Source: Segnochrobactrum spirostomi
GTDB lineage: Bacteria; Pseudomonadota; Alphaproteobacteria; Rhizobiales; Segnochrobactraceae
DNA: 64,000 nucleotides
Reading direction: 5' to 3'
Assembly (NCBI RefSeq): GCF_009600605.1
Contig: NZ_VWNA01000001.1
Span: 2,342,501-2,406,500, forward strand
In this document: positions 34,952 through 46,854 of the stretch, piece by piece
Position numbering within the stretch: position 1 is the first letter of the stretch
Layout of the letters: every line of letters starts with the position of its first letter
Position numbers and translations under genes: made by a program
The notes under the pieces: model-generated
Told to the model about the DNA's origin: nothing
What the model saw: the letters and a program-made list of their open reading frames with translations, nothing else
The model's database searches: none

Positions 34952-36240
34952 TCCCGGTGCGCTTCATCCTTGCCGATCTGCGCCGCCTCTGGCTCGGCGG
35001 CCTGATGATCGTTCTCCTCATCGCGCTCGCGACCGCGCTCGGCATCGCCGTCAATCTCCAGGAGCGGGCGCTCAGGCTCGGCTCCGCACGGGCCGCCGAC
35101 CGGTTCGACCTCGTCGTCGGTGCCGCCGGCAGCGAGACCCAGCTCGTGCTCTCCGCCGTCTTTCTGCAGGCCTCGCCGCTCCCCCTGATGCCCGGCAGCG
35201 TCCTCAAGGGCCTCAGCGAGGACCCCCGCGTCGCCTGGGCCGCGCCGGTCGGCTTCGGCGACAATTTCGAGGGGATGCCGATCGTCGGCACGACGGCCGA
35301 GTTCGTCACCGACGGCGGCCGGCTGAAGCCGAGCGAAGGCCGCGCCTTCACGGCGTTCGACGAGGCGGTGATCGGCGCCCGGGTCCGACTCTCGATGGGC
35401 GACGTGGTGAAGCCGATGCACGGCCTCGCCGGCATGAGCGGCCACACCCACACCGAGCTCAGCTATCGGGTCGTCGGCCGCATGCCGGCGACCGGCACGC
35501 CCTGGGACCGCGCCATCCTGGTGCCGATCGAGGCGGTCTGGCTGATCCACGGCCTCAAGCCGCACGGAGACGGCGCAGCGGCCAGCCACGACGATCACGA
35601 CGCGCCGGCCCCGACGATGCCCTTCACGGGCAGCCCGGGCGAGCGCATCGACCTGAAGCCCATCGTGCCGCCGGACCATATCGGCCCACCCTGGGCCGAG
35701 GGCGGGCCGGGCCTTCCCGCGATCATCGTCAAGGGCAAGACGATCGCCGACGCCTACCGGCTGCGCAACGCCTACCGTCAGGGGGCGACCGTCGGCGTCT
35801 TCCCGGCCGAGGTACTGACCCGGCTCTACGGCACGCTCGGCGACGCACGCCTCGTGCTCTCCGCCATCGCGATCGGCACCGAGGCCCTGGTCGCCGCCGC
35901 GGTGATGCTGGTGACGGCGGTCCACCTCTCCCAGCGGCGCCGGCAGATCGGCGCGCTGCGGGCTCTGGGCGCGCCGCGTGCCGCGATCTTCGCCATCGTC
36001 TGGATCGAGATCATGGTGCTGATCGGGATCGGCGTCGCCGCCGGCGTCGGAATCGGTTTCGCGGCGGCCAAAATGATGGCGGGGCTGTTCACGCAAGCGA
36101 GCGGCATCGCGCTGCCGGTGGACCTCACCGGCGCCGATTTGGGCTTCGCCGGCCTGCTGCTCGCCGTCGCCGCCCTCGTCGCCGCGATCCCCGCCTTCCT
36201 CGCCTACCGCGAATCCCCCGCCGCCGCCCTGCGCGGATGA
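34948..36240 (+). CDS. FtsX/MacB-like ABC permease
   Basis: A 430-residue membrane protein with one N-terminal helix, a large periplasmic domain (about residues 40-310) and three C-terminal helices, the layout of MacB-type permeases. The periplasmic domain has histidine-rich stretches, MHGLAGMSGHTHTE and HGDGAAASHDDHDAP, which suggest metal binding. The start is a GTG overlapping the ATPase stop codon. With the upstream exported protein it forms a three-component system. Confidence 0.85.
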   Translation: MIPVRFILADLRRLWLGGLMIVLLIALATALGIAVNLQERALRLGSARAADRFDLVVGAAGSETQLVLSAVFLQASPLPLMPGSVLKGLSEDPRVAWAAPVGFGDNFEGMPIVGTTAEFVTDGGRLKPSEGRAFTAFDEAVIGARVRLSMGDVVKPMHGLAGMSGHTHTELSYRVVGRMPATGTPWDRAILVPIEAVWLIHGLKPHGDGAAASHDDHDAPAPTMPFTGSPGERIDLKPIVPPDHIGPPWAEGGPGLPAIIVKGKTIADAYRLRNAYRQGATVGVFPAEVLTRLYGTLGDARLVLSAIAIGTEALVAAAVMLVTAVHLSQRRRQIGALRALGAPRAAIFAIVWIEIMVLIGIGVAAGVGIGFAAAKMMAGLFTQASGIALPVDLTGADLGFAGLLLAVAALVAAIPAFLAYRESPAAALRG

Positions 36241-36315
36241 CGGGGGAGGGGCGGGAGCGTCATGCCAAACCGCCTCGTCCAGCCGTAGATTACAGCCCGC
36301 GCAGCACGACGTCTT

Positions 36316-36468
36316 AACCCTCCCCTGCCAGGGGGAGGGTCGGCACGCCGAAGGCGTGACGGGGTGGGGTGATGGCCGCGCGCGAGCCCTGTCCACGCAA
36401 CGACGAAGCCGATCGGACCACCCCACCCCGGCGCTTCGCGCCGACCCTCCCCCTGGCAGGGGAGGGTG
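36316..36468. repeat. Pair of dispersed inverted-repeat elements, family A
   Basis: Units at about 36316-36370 and 36417-36468 facing each other. The first, with its flank CACGACGTCTT, is nearly identical to the unit at 33574, so the element was copied with some flanking sequence. The rest of the gap (36241-36622) has no credible gene. Confidence 0.8.
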
Positions 36469-36622
36469 GGCGTCGTGTTTGTTGCACCGGGATCGAATTT
36501 ACGGCCGCCCAATGCTCCATGCGGCTCGAAAGCACGGCGCTACTCCCCCACCTTCCCCCGGCGCGCCGATCGATTATGCTCCGCGCGACCTATCCGCCGT
36601 TTGCTTGTTCTCCGGGGATTTC

Positions 36623-37570
36623 ATGCTGCACATCGACGCCGATTCGCTGACCGCCACCATTCCTCCGGCCGAGCTCGTCGCCGATCTCGCCGCCGGCCAT
36701 CGCGAAGGCATCGACGTCATCGAGCGGCTGCTCCTCACGGAGGAGCGCGGTCCGGAGGCGGCGAACCATCTTCTGATCTGGAGCTCGTGGGCCTATGGCC
36801 GCGGCGTCAGTGCCAAGCTCGCCGCTGTGTTCCCCGACAACGAGCGGCGCGGTCGCGGCCCGACGGTCCGCACCGTCTTCGTGCTGTTCGACGGCGACGA
36901 TGGGGCGCCGCGCTGCGTCATCACCGGCGATCAGTTCACCCGCTGCCGGACGGCGGCCGATTCGGCCCTCGCCTCCACCTTCCTGTCGCGCGAGGAGTCG
37001 CGGGTGCTCGTCGTCGTCGGCGCCGGCGCCCAGGCCGAGACCCACGTCCGCTTTCATTGCGCGGTGCGGCCGTCGATCGACCGCATCCTGATCTGGAACC
37101 GCACCCGGGCGAAGGCCGAGGCGCTCGCCGCCCGGCTTGCCGATCTCGGCCGGCCGGTCGCGGTCGCCGACGATCTCGCCGCGGCGGTCGCCGAGGCGGA
37201 CATCGTGACCTCGCTCACCGCCACCCGCGAGCCGCTGATCCAGGGGGTCTGGCTGAAGCCCGGCACCCACCTCGATCTCGTCGGCGGCTTCAAGCCCGAC
37301 ATGCGCGAGGCGGACGACGAGGCGATCCGCCGGGCGACCCTGTTTGCCGACACCCGCCGCTTCACCCTCGGCGATTGCGGCGACTTCACCCAGGCGATGG
37401 CCCGCGGGGCGATGCGCGAAGCCGACCTCTCGGCGGACCTGTTCGATCTCTGCACCGGCGAGGCGCCCGGCCGCACCGGGGACGATCAGATCACCCTCTT
37501 CAAGAACGGCGGCGGCGGTCATCTCGACCTGATCATCGGCCGTGCCCTCTATCGGCGCGCCGCCGGCTGA
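36623..37570 (+). CDS. Ornithine cyclodeaminase / mu-crystallin family protein
   Basis: A 315-residue NAD(P)-binding protein. The dinucleotide fold is VLVVVGAGAQAETHVRFH near residue 130, with the following strand ILIWNRTRAKAEALAA. The N-terminal part (WSSWAYGRGVSAKLAAVFPDN) supplies the substrate pocket. Family members are ornithine cyclodeaminases, delta1-pyrroline-2-carboxylate reductases or alanine dehydrogenase-like; the exact reaction cannot be assigned. It is convergent with a LysR gene. The ATG at 36623 fits the family length. Confidence 0.85.
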   Translation: MLHIDADSLTATIPPAELVADLAAGHREGIDVIERLLLTEERGPEAANHLLIWSSWAYGRGVSAKLAAVFPDNERRGRGPTVRTVFVLFDGDDGAPRCVITGDQFTRCRTAADSALASTFLSREESRVLVVVGAGAQAETHVRFHCAVRPSIDRILIWNRTRAKAEALAARLADLGRPVAVADDLAAAVAEADIVTSLTATREPLIQGVWLKPGTHLDLVGGFKPDMREADDEAIRRATLFADTRRFTLGDCGDFTQAMARGAMREADLSADLFDLCTGEAPGRTGDDQITLFKNGGGGHLDLIIGRALYRRAAG

Positions 37571-37587
37571 GGCACGGCGATGCCGGG

Positions 37588-38481
37588 TTAAGCCTCGGCC
37601 GCCCGGTCCCGTAGCCACCGGGTGAAGGCGCGCACCAGCGAGAAGCCCGCCTTCGCCTCCGGATAGACGACATAGTAGGCGCCGGTGGAGCGCAGCGGCC
37701 GCTCGAACAGGATCTCGAGCGTGCCCGAGCCGAGCTCCTCCTCGATGAGGAAGCGCGGCACCAGCGCGATGCCGATGCCGGCGACCGCGGCCTGGGCGAT
37801 CATCGAGAATTGCTCGAAGCGCGGCCCGCGGTGCACGCGCGGGTCGTCGAGCCCGGCGGCGGCGAACCAATCGGGCCAGGCGGCCGGCCGCGTCACCTGG
37901 TGCAGCAGGGGGAGGCCGAGCAGGTCCGCCGGGGTGGCGATGCCCCGCGCCGCCTTCAGCCCCTTCGCCGCGACCGGCACCATTTCCTCCGGCATCAAGG
38001 GCTCGCAGACCGCGCCGGGCCACGTCGGCTCGCCATAATGGATCGCGGCGTCGAACGGCTCGGCGGAGAAATCGAACGGCACCAGCCTGACCGCGAAATT
38101 GACGAGGGTGTCGGGATGCTCGGCGAGGAAGCCCGGCAGCCGCGGCATCAGCCAGCGGGTCGCGAGCGTCGGCAGCACGGCGATGTTGAGGGTGCCCTGG
38201 CCGCCGGCGAACGCCATCGCGCGCTGGGTCGCGTCGGTCAGGTCCTTGAGAAGCCGCGTCACGTCCCCGAGATAGAGGCGGCCGACATCGGTCAGGAAGA
38301 CGCGCTGGCGCACCCGCTCGAACAGGGCGATGCCGAGCTGGGCTTCGAGCTGACGGATCTGCCGGCTGACCGCGCCTTGCGTCAGGTGGAGTTCGTCGGC
38401 GGCGCGGGTGAACGAGCCGTGCCGCGCCGCGCTTTCGAACGCCGCCAGCGCGCCGATCGAGGGGAGATGGGCGCGGTTCAC
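37588..38481 (-). CDS. LysR-family regulator (GcvA-like)
   Basis: A 297-residue regulator with the GcvA-type N-terminus: LPSIGALAAFESAARHGSF and LHLTQGAVSRQIRQLEAQLG. The effector domain follows from about residue 90. It is divergent from the amaB-like gene and therefore a likely regulator of the lysine/glutarate catabolic genes; regulation of the neighbouring cyclodeaminase-family gene is also possible. Confidence 0.88.
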   Translation of the reverse strand: MNRAHLPSIGALAAFESAARHGSFTRAADELHLTQGAVSRQIRQLEAQLGIALFERVRQRVFLTDVGRLYLGDVTRLLKDLTDATQRAMAFAGGQGTLNIAVLPTLATRWLMPRLPGFLAEHPDTLVNFAVRLVPFDFSAEPFDAAIHYGEPTWPGAVCEPLMPEEMVPVAAKGLKAARGIATPADLLGLPLLHQVTRPAAWPDWFAAAGLDDPRVHRGPRFEQFSMIAQAAVAGIGIALVPRFLIEEELGSGTLEILFERPLRSTGAYYVVYPEAKAGFSLVRAFTRWLRDRAAEA

Positions 38482-38797
38482 GGCCGCACCGCCGACACGA
38501 CGTGCCTTTGTTTCCGCGCCCCCTCTGGGGCAAGGGAACGCGCGGTGCCGGGCAAGGGGGCCGGCGCCTCGTCACCGCAACCCCTCACCCCAACCTTCTC
38601 CTCGGCGGGGAGAGGGAGCCGGCCGATTGTCGTCGCTGGCACCGACTTCATTCCGTTCTCTCATGATCCCTTGAGAAGATATCGTTTTACCCGCGGCCCG
38701 TCCGTTCTCATAGATCGCCCCAAATCCGAAGGGCATGCTTCGGGTGGCAGCCCATGGGGGCGCCTCCCGCGCGGCGGCCGCAGAAGGAGCAGACGTC
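38482..38797. other. Divergent control region between LysR and amaB-like genes
   Basis: About 315 bases. A partial family B-like hairpin (CCTTCTCCTCGGCGGGGAGAGG) lies near 38595. Promoters and the LysR operator are expected here, but I see no site that stands out. Confidence 0.4.
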
Positions 38798-40330
38798 ATG
38801 AACGCCCCCGTTGCCGCGAGCCTCGCGGCCGAGACCGCCGATCTCCTCGCCCGCCTCGGCGTCGACCCGGCCCGGCTGTCCGGCGGCACCCTCGCCGTCG
38901 CCTCGCCGATCACCGGTGAGCCCATCGCCCGCCTCGCGGAAGCCGGCGCCGACGAGACCGCGGCCGCGATCGGCCGCGCCGAGGCCGCCTTCCGCGCCTG
39001 GCGCAAGGTGCCGGCGCCGCGCCGCGGCGAGCTCGTGCGCCTGCTGGGCGAGGAATTGCGCGCCGCCAAGGCCGATCTCGGCCGGCTGGTGACGATCGAG
39101 GTCGGCAAGATCACCTCGGAGGGCCTCGGCGAGGTCCAGGAGATGATCGACATCTGCGATTATGCGGTCGGCCTGTCGCGGCAGATCTTCGGCCTCACCA
39201 TCGCGACCGAGCGCGCCGACCATCGCATGATGGAGACGTGGCACCCGCTCGGGGTGACGGGCGTCATCACCGCCTTCAATTTCCCCGTCGCGGTGTGGTC
39301 GTGGAATGCCGCGCTCGCCTTCGTGTGCGGCAATTCGGTAGTGTGGAAGCCGTCGGAGAAGACGCCGCTGACGGCGCTCGCCGTGGAAGCCTTGTTCGCC
39401 CGCGCCGCCGTCCGCTTCGGCGGTGTGCCGGAGGGGCTCCTGGAGGTCGTCATCGGCGGCCGCGCGGTCGGCGAGGTGCTCACCGACGATCCCCGCGTGC
39501 CGCTCGTCTCGGCGACGGGTTCGACCGCCATGGGCCGTGCCGTCGGCCCGCGGCTCGCCGTCCGCTTCGCCCGCGCGCTCCTCGAGCTCGGCGGCAACAA
39601 CGCGGCGATCGTGACCCCGTCCGCGGACCTCGACATCACCGTGCGCGCCGTCGCCTTCGCGGCGATGGGCACCGCCGGCCAGCGCTGCACCAGCCTGCGC
39701 CGCCTGATCGTCCACGAGAGCGTGCGCGAGGCGCTGATCGAGCGGCTGAAGAAGGCGTACCTCTCGGTGCGCGTCGGCGATCCGCGCGCGGCCGGCACGC
39801 TCGTCGGCCCGCTGATCGACGCCGGGGCCGCCGCGCGCCACGAGGAGGCGCTTGCCGCCGCGCGGGCGGCGGGTGGCGTCGTGACGGGTGGCGAGCAGGT
39901 CGCGGTCGAGGGTGCCGCGGGCGGCCATTATGTCCGTCCGGCTCTCGTCGAGATGCCGGCCCAGGTCGGCCCGGTGATAGAGGAAACCTTCGCCCCGATC
40001 CTCTACGTGCTGTCCTACCGCGAGTTCGACGAGGCGATCGCGCTTCAGAACGGCGTGCCCCAGGGCCTGTCGTCGTCGGTCTTCACGCTGAACATGCGGG
40101 AGGCCGAGCGCTTCCTGTCGGCGGAAGGGTCGGATTGCGGCATCGCCAACGTCAATATCGGCCCCTCGGGGGCGGAGATCGGCGGGGCCTTCGGCGGCGA
40201 GAAGGAAACCGGCGGCGGCCGCGAGGCGGGCTCCGATTCCTGGAAAGCCTACATGCGCCGTGCCACCAACACGATCAATTACGGCACCACGCTGCCGCTC
40301 GCCCAGGGCGTGACCTTCGACATCGGCTGA
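38798..40330 (+). CDS. amaB: L-piperidine-6-carboxylate / alpha-aminoadipate semialdehyde dehydrogenase (ALDH7-like)
   Basis: A 510-residue aldehyde dehydrogenase. Catalytic Cys297 lies in GQRCTSL and general-base Glu263 in LLELGGNN. The ALDH7-type pattern is seen in [14 protein letters not shown] and the C-terminal [21 protein letters not shown]. It would oxidise alpha-aminoadipate semialdehyde to alpha-aminoadipate in lysine breakdown. The gcdH and CoA-transferase genes that follow on the same strand act at the glutaryl-CoA end of the same pathway. The start at 38798 fits the family N-terminus. Confidence 0.85.
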   Translation: MNAPVAASLAAETADLLARLGVDPARLSGGTLAVASPITGEPIARLAEAGADETAAAIGRAEAAFRAWRKVPAPRRGELVRLLGEELRAAKADLGRLVTIEVGKITSEGLGEVQEMIDICDYAVGLSRQIFGLTIATERADHRMMETWHPLGVTGVITAFNFPVAVWSWNAALAFVCGNSVVWKPSEKTPLTALAVEALFARAAVRFGGVPEGLLEVVIGGRAVGEVLTDDPRVPLVSATGSTAMGRAVGPRLAVRFARALLELGGNNAAIVTPSADLDITVRAVAFAAMGTAGQRCTSLRRLIVHESVREALIERLKKAYLSVRVGDPRAAGTLVGPLIDAGAAARHEEALAAARAAGGVVTGGEQVAVEGAAGGHYVRPALVEMPAQVGPVIEETFAPILYVLSYREFDEAIALQNGVPQGLSSSVFTLNMREAERFLSAEGSDCGIANVNIGPSGAEIGGAFGGEKETGGGREAGSDSWKAYMRRATNTINYGTTLPLAQGVTFDIG

Positions 40331-40353
40331 GGCCGGCGGCGGCAACACCGCCC

Positions 40354-40488
40354 TACCCCTCCCCTGCCAGGGGGAGGGGTGGCGCGAAGCGCCGGGGTGG
40401 GGTCCGCCACACACGAGACGCCTCGCCCGCGGCGACCCCACCCTGGTCGCCTCCGGCGACCTGTCCCTCCCCCTGGCAGGGGAGGGAC
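40354..40488. repeat. Pair of dispersed inverted-repeat elements, family A
   Basis: Units at about 40354-40403 and 40434-40488 in opposite directions, between the amaB-like and gcdH genes. The presence of the pair inside what looks like one operon may reduce, but need not block, read-through. Confidence 0.8.
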
Positions 40489-40575
40489 CTCGTGGCGGCA
40501 AAAGCCGTGACGAGACCGAGCGACGACAAACACCATCCCCGGCCGAGGCCGGGCCTTCACGGGGACTTTTCGACC

Positions 40576-41775
<1,200 letters not shown>

Positions 41776-41786
41776 GGATCGTACGG

Positions 41787-42995
41787 ATGGAAGCGGCTCA
41801 GGAAGGGGATCGGGACGCGGCCGCGCCGGCGCCGCTCGCCGGCATCCGCGTCGTCGAACTCGCCCGCATCCTGGCCGGTCCGTGGGCCGGCCAGCTCCTC
41901 GCCGATCTCGGTGCGGAGGTGATCAAGATCGAGCGCCCCGGTGCCGGCGACGACACCCGCTCCTGGGGCCCGCCCTTCGTCGCCGCGGCGGACGGCGGCC
42001 ATCTCGGCGCCGCCTATTTCCATTCCTGCAACCGCGGCAAGAAGTCGGTCGCGATCGATTTCGAGAGTGCCGAGGGACAGGCGGCGGTGAAGGCGCTGGT
42101 GCGCGACGCTGACGTCGTCATCGAGAACTTCAAGGTCGGCGGGCTCAAGAAGTACGGTCTCGACCATGCCGCGCTCGCGGCGATCAATCCGCGGCTCATC
42201 ACCTGCTCGATCACCGGCTTCGGCCAGGACGGGCCTTATGCCGCCCGCGCCGGCTACGATTTCATGATCCAGGCGATGGGCGGGATCATGGACCTGACCG
42301 GCGATCCCGACGGCGAGCCGCAGAAGATCGGCGTCGCCTTCGCCGATGTCTTCACCGGCGTCTATGCGGTGGTGGGCATCCTCGCCGCTCTGCGCCGGCG
42401 CGAGACGACCGGGCGCGGCGGCCATGTCGACATTGCGCTGATGGACACCCAGGTCTCGGTGCTCGCCAACCAGGCGATGAACTATCTCGCCTCCGGCAAG
42501 GCGCCGCGGCGGATGGGCAACGCTCACCCGAACATCGTGCCCTATCAGGTCTTCCCGGCGAGCGACGGTCATCTCGTCGTGGCGGTCGGCAACGACGGCC
42601 AGTTTGCCCGCTTCTGCACGGTGCTGGGGCGCGCCGAGCTCGCGCTCGAGGCGGATTTCCTGACCAACGAGGGCCGGGTGAAGAACCGCGCGCGGCTCGT
42701 GCCGATCCTCGCCGCCTTGACGGCCGAGCACACCCGCGACGGCCTGCTCGCCCGGCTCGAGGCGGTCGGCGTGCCGGCCGGGCCGATCAACACCGTCGCC
42801 GACGTGTTCGCCGACGCCCAGGTGGTGCACCGCGGGCTGAAGCGCGACCTCGCCGCGCCGACCGCCGCGGCGGGGTCGATCCCGAGCGTCGGCAGCCCGA
42901 TCGTGCTCGACGGCGTCCGCCAGATGGCCGCGACCCCGAGCCCGGCTTTGGGCGCCGACACGGCCGCGGTTCTCGAAGGCCTCGAGGCGGATTGA
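41787..42995 (+). CDS. Family III CoA-transferase (probable glutarate CoA-transferase)
   Basis: A 402-residue CaiB/BaiF-type enzyme. The N-terminal GIRVVELARILAGPWAGQLLADLGAEVIKIE and the aspartate-bearing AGYDFMIQAMGG (Asp158, aligned with the catalytic Asp of formyl-CoA transferase) are seen. Directly downstream of gcdH it most likely makes glutaryl-CoA from glutarate and another CoA donor, as the SUGCT enzyme does. Translation is probably coupled to gcdH. Confidence 0.88.
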   Translation: MEAAQEGDRDAAAPAPLAGIRVVELARILAGPWAGQLLADLGAEVIKIERPGAGDDTRSWGPPFVAAADGGHLGAAYFHSCNRGKKSVAIDFESAEGQAAVKALVRDADVVIENFKVGGLKKYGLDHAALAAINPRLITCSITGFGQDGPYAARAGYDFMIQAMGGIMDLTGDPDGEPQKIGVAFADVFTGVYAVVGILAALRRRETTGRGGHVDIALMDTQVSVLANQAMNYLASGKAPRRMGNAHPNIVPYQVFPASDGHLVVAVGNDGQFARFCTVLGRAELALEADFLTNEGRVKNRARLVPILAALTAEHTRDGLLARLEAVGVPAGPINTVADVFADAQVVHRGLKRDLAAPTAAAGSIPSVGSPIVLDGVRQMAATPSPALGADTAAVLEGLEAD

Positions 42996-43423
42996 GGGCG
43001 CCGGCGAGCGCCCCGCGGCGCGCCTCGCCTGCCACACCCTTTCCCCCCGGGCTCCCACCCTCCCCTGTCAGGGGGAGGGTCGCCGCGTCAGCGGCGGGGT
43101 GGGGTCAGGGCCACGATCACGACGGGGGTGGGGTGCGTGCGGCGCGCACCCCACCCCGGCGCTTCGCGCCACCCCTCCCCCTGGCAGGGGAGGGGTAAAG
43201 CGGCGTTTTTGTTGAGGTGCCGAGCGGCGCCCAAATAGAGTGCCTTGAGGCGATTGCCCGACCCGTGACGGCATCGCCGCGCTTCCGTCCCTCCCCTGCC
43301 AGGGGGAGGGACAGACCGCCGAAGGCGGTCAGGGTGGGGCTTGCGCCGCTTCGGCAAGCAAAGACTCGCGCTGATCCGCCCCGACCGCTCACCCCATCGC
43401 TGATCTCGAAGGACCCCAGCGTC
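42996..43423. other. Intergenic region filled with repeats
   Basis: The gap before the acetolactate-synthase-like gene is largely made of three family A repeats and shows no gene. A promoter for the next gene may lie between 43340 and 43423. Confidence 0.5.
43055..43340. repeat. Three dispersed inverted-repeat elements, family A
   Basis: Units at about 43055-43106, 43147-43197 and 43287-43340, the first and second facing each other. The third carries the variant hairpin ACCGCCGAAGGCGGT. This is the densest group of this repeat in the window. Confidence 0.8.
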
Positions 43424-45121
43424 ATGACGACCGAGCTTCCTCTCCGCACCGGCGGCCGCATTCTGGTCGATCAGCTCGTCGCCCAGGGCGTGGAGCGGGT
43501 CACCTGCATCCCGGGCGAAAGCTATCTCGCGGTGCTCGACGCGCTCCACGACGCGGCGATCGAGGTCGTGGTGTGCCGCAACGAGGGCGGCGCGGCGATG
43601 ATGGCGGAGGCCGCCGGCAAGCTCACCGGGCGGCCCGGCATCGCCTTCGTCACCCGCGGCCCCGGCGCCACCAACGCGAGCCACGGCATCCACATCGCCG
43701 CCCAGGATTCGACCCCGATGATCCTGTTCATCGGCCAGGTCGAGCGCGGCATGCGCGAGCGCGAGGCGTTCCAGGAGATCGATTACAAGGCCTTCTTCGG
43801 CGGCATGGCGAAGTGGGTCGTCGAGATCGACAGCGCCGCCCGCATCCCCGAACTCGTCGGCCGCGCCTTCCGCGTCGCCATGCAGGGCCGGCCCGGTCCG
43901 GTCGTCGTCGCGCTGCCGGAGGACATGCTGGTCGAGACCGCGGCGGTCGCGGACCTGCCCCGCATCGAGCCAGCCGAGACCTCGCCCGGCCCGGCCGAGC
44001 TCAAGGCGCTCGCCCGCCTCCTCGCCGAGGCCGAGCGGCCGTTCCTCATCCTCGGTGGCACGCGCTGGTCCGAAGCCGGCACCGCGGCGATGGTGCGCTT
44101 CGCCGAGCGCTTCGCGCTGCCGGTCGGCACCACCTTCCGCCGCTCGGATCTCTTCCCGCAGGACCATCCGAATTATGCCGGCGACGTCGGCATCGGCCCG
44201 AACCCGAAGCTCGCCGCCCGCATCCGCGAGGCCGATCTGATCCTGCTCGTCGGCTCACGCCTGTCGGAAATCTCGACCGGCGGCTACACGCTGATCGACG
44301 TGCCGGCGCCGCGTCAGACGCTCGTCCACGTCCATCCGGGCGCCGAGGAGCTCGGCCGCGTCTATGCCCCGACGCTCGCCATCCACGCGACGCCCGCCGC
44401 CTTCGCGCTCGCCCTCGACGACCTCGCCCTCGACACCCTCGCGGCGCCGACTGCCCCGGTCTGGGCGGCGGAGACCGCCGAGGCGAACACCGAGTTCCAC
44501 GCCTGGACCGACCATCCGAAGACGCTGCCCGGCGCCTTCCAATATGGCGAGGCGGTCGCCTGGCTGCGCGACCGGCTGCCGCCCGAGGCGATCGTGGCGA
44601 ACGGCGCCGGCAACTACGCGACCTGGGTCCACCGCCATTATCGCTTCCGCCGCTTCCGCACCCAGCTCGCCCCGACCTGCGGCTCGATGGGCTACGGCGT
44701 GCCGGCCGCGATCATGGCGAAGCTGATGCACCCCGATCGGCCCGTCGTCGCCTTCGCCGGCGACGGCTGCTTCCAGATGAACGGCCAGGAGCTCTCGACC
44801 GCCGTGCAATATGGCGCGCCGGTCGTGGTGATCGTGCTCGACAACGGCATGTACGGCACCATCCGCATGCACCAGGAGCGGGAATATCCAGGCCGCGTCT
44901 CGGGCACGCGCCTCGCGAACCCGGACTTCGCCGCGCTCGCCCGCGCCTATGGCGGCCACGGCGAGCGGGTGGAGACCACGGCGGAGTTCGCGCCGGCCTT
45001 CGAGCGGGCGCTCGCCAGCGGCAAGCCCGCGATCCTGCACTGCGTGATGGACCCGGAGGCGATCACCCCGGCGACGACGCTGACCGCCATCCGCGAGGCG
45101 GCCTTGGCCAAGCAGGGGTGA
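43424..45121 (+). CDS. Thiamine-pyrophosphate enzyme, acetolactate-synthase-like
   Basis: A 565-residue ThDP enzyme with three domains: an N-terminal pyrimidine-binding domain with the catalytic Glu54 (CRNEGGAAMMAEA), a central FAD/nucleotide-like domain, and a C-terminal pyrophosphate-binding domain with GDGCFQMNGQELS...LDNGMYG (GDG-x-N motif). Family members include acetolactate synthase, benzoylformate decarboxylase and similar decarboxylases and lyases. No small regulatory subunit gene (ilvN) is nearby, so a catabolic role is likelier than branched-chain synthesis. The substrate is not identifiable from sequence alone. Confidence 0.85.
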   Translation: MTTELPLRTGGRILVDQLVAQGVERVTCIPGESYLAVLDALHDAAIEVVVCRNEGGAAMMAEAAGKLTGRPGIAFVTRGPGATNASHGIHIAAQDSTPMILFIGQVERGMREREAFQEIDYKAFFGGMAKWVVEIDSAARIPELVGRAFRVAMQGRPGPVVVALPEDMLVETAAVADLPRIEPAETSPGPAELKALARLLAEAERPFLILGGTRWSEAGTAAMVRFAERFALPVGTTFRRSDLFPQDHPNYAGDVGIGPNPKLAARIREADLILLVGSRLSEISTGGYTLIDVPAPRQTLVHVHPGAEELGRVYAPTLAIHATPAAFALALDDLALDTLAAPTAPVWAAETAEANTEFHAWTDHPKTLPGAFQYGEAVAWLRDRLPPEAIVANGAGNYATWVHRHYRFRRFRTQLAPTCGSMGYGVPAAIMAKLMHPDRPVVAFAGDGCFQMNGQELSTAVQYGAPVVVIVLDNGMYGTIRMHQEREYPGRVSGTRLANPDFAALARAYGGHGERVETTAEFAPAFERALASGKPAILHCVMDPEAITPATTLTAIREAALAKQG

Positions 45122-45180
45122 GGTGGGCTTGGGGGAGGGCGGAGAGATTTGCCTTTCCCGAAGATCGGACTCGCCGCCTC

Positions 45181-45337
45181 TTCCTTCGCCCCGCTTGCGG
45201 GGAGAAGGTGGCGCGATAGCGCCGGATGAGGGGTTTTCGCGCCCTCGCCGAACGCTATTAATATATTGAAATGTAAGTGATTTATCCCCCTCATCCGCCC
45301 CTTCGGGGCACCTTCTCCCCGAGGGGGAGAAGGGGGG
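45181..45337. repeat. Dispersed inverted-repeat element, family B (about 157 bp)
   Basis: Same plan as the copy at 18099-18265: a left arm ending GCGCCGGATGAGGGG, an AT-rich centre (TATTAATATATTGAAATG) and a right arm CCCCTCATCCGCCCCTTCGG. It separates the converging ends of the ThDP-enzyme and terB-like genes. Confidence 0.8.
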
Positions 45338-45373
45338 CGGCGCTCTCTTCGACGACCGCGCGCGATTCCGACC

Positions 45374-45802
45374 TCAGTCGGCGCGGCGGTAGCGCACCCG
45401 GGCCGAGCGCTCGATCGCGGCGACGACGAGCGGATCGAGGTCGAGCCGGTCGCGCAGCATCTCGAGGAAGCGCAGTTCCTCGTCGTCGACGAGGAGGTCG
45501 GACGCCGCGATCTCGACCGCCAGCGCATAGGCCGTCTCGCGCAGCTTCGGCGGCAGCGCGTCGTTGATGATGTCGAGCACCAGCGCGAGGCCGTCCTTGC
45601 CGCGCAGGATCTCGCCGCAGGTCGAGGCCGACTTTACGAGCCGCTCGCGGTCGTAATCGGCGAATACGGGGAGATTGGAGACGAGCTCACCGATGGTGCC
45701 GAGCTCGGCGTCCGTCATGGCCCGGTCCACGGCCGCGAGCGTCACCATCGCGTAGATCAGCGCGTCGTGGTGGGTGATCGGGGCATCGGTCTTGACGGGC
45801 AT
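45374..45802 (-). CDS. TerB-family protein
   Basis: A 142-residue, mostly helical protein of the TerB tellurite-resistance/DnaJ-associated family. The pattern ALIYAMVTLAAVDRAMTDAE and YALAVEIAASDLLVDDEELRFL holds the paired acidic clusters that bind calcium in TerB. No ter genes are nearby, so it is one of the many single TerB-like genes of unknown role. The start at 45802 gives the normal length. Confidence 0.82.
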   Translation of the reverse strand: MPVKTDAPITHHDALIYAMVTLAAVDRAMTDAELGTIGELVSNLPVFADYDRERLVKSASTCGEILRGKDGLALVLDIINDALPPKLRETAYALAVEIAASDLLVDDEELRFLEMLRDRLDLDPLVVAAIERSARVRYRRAD

Positions 45803-45906
45803 GGGCTCCTCCGGCGGTCCCGTCCGAGCGGGCGGGCCGCACCCTTTAGCCGATTTCGCGCGGCGACGGAACCGGCGCCGCCGTCGCGGCCCACGAGGGC
45901 TCGGGG

Positions 45907-46758
<852 letters not shown>

Positions 46759-46854
46759 CGGGGTCGTCCTCTCGGGGCGTGGGCAGGATACGAAACGGGT
46801 AGCAAATCGGGGCCGGACGATATCGTGCGCGGGGGAGGTGTCAACGGCGGAGGC

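Noticed and set aside
45374-45802. Tellurite-resistance operon
   Set aside because: Only a terB-like gene is present; no terACDEZ genes are nearby, so a resistance role is not supported.
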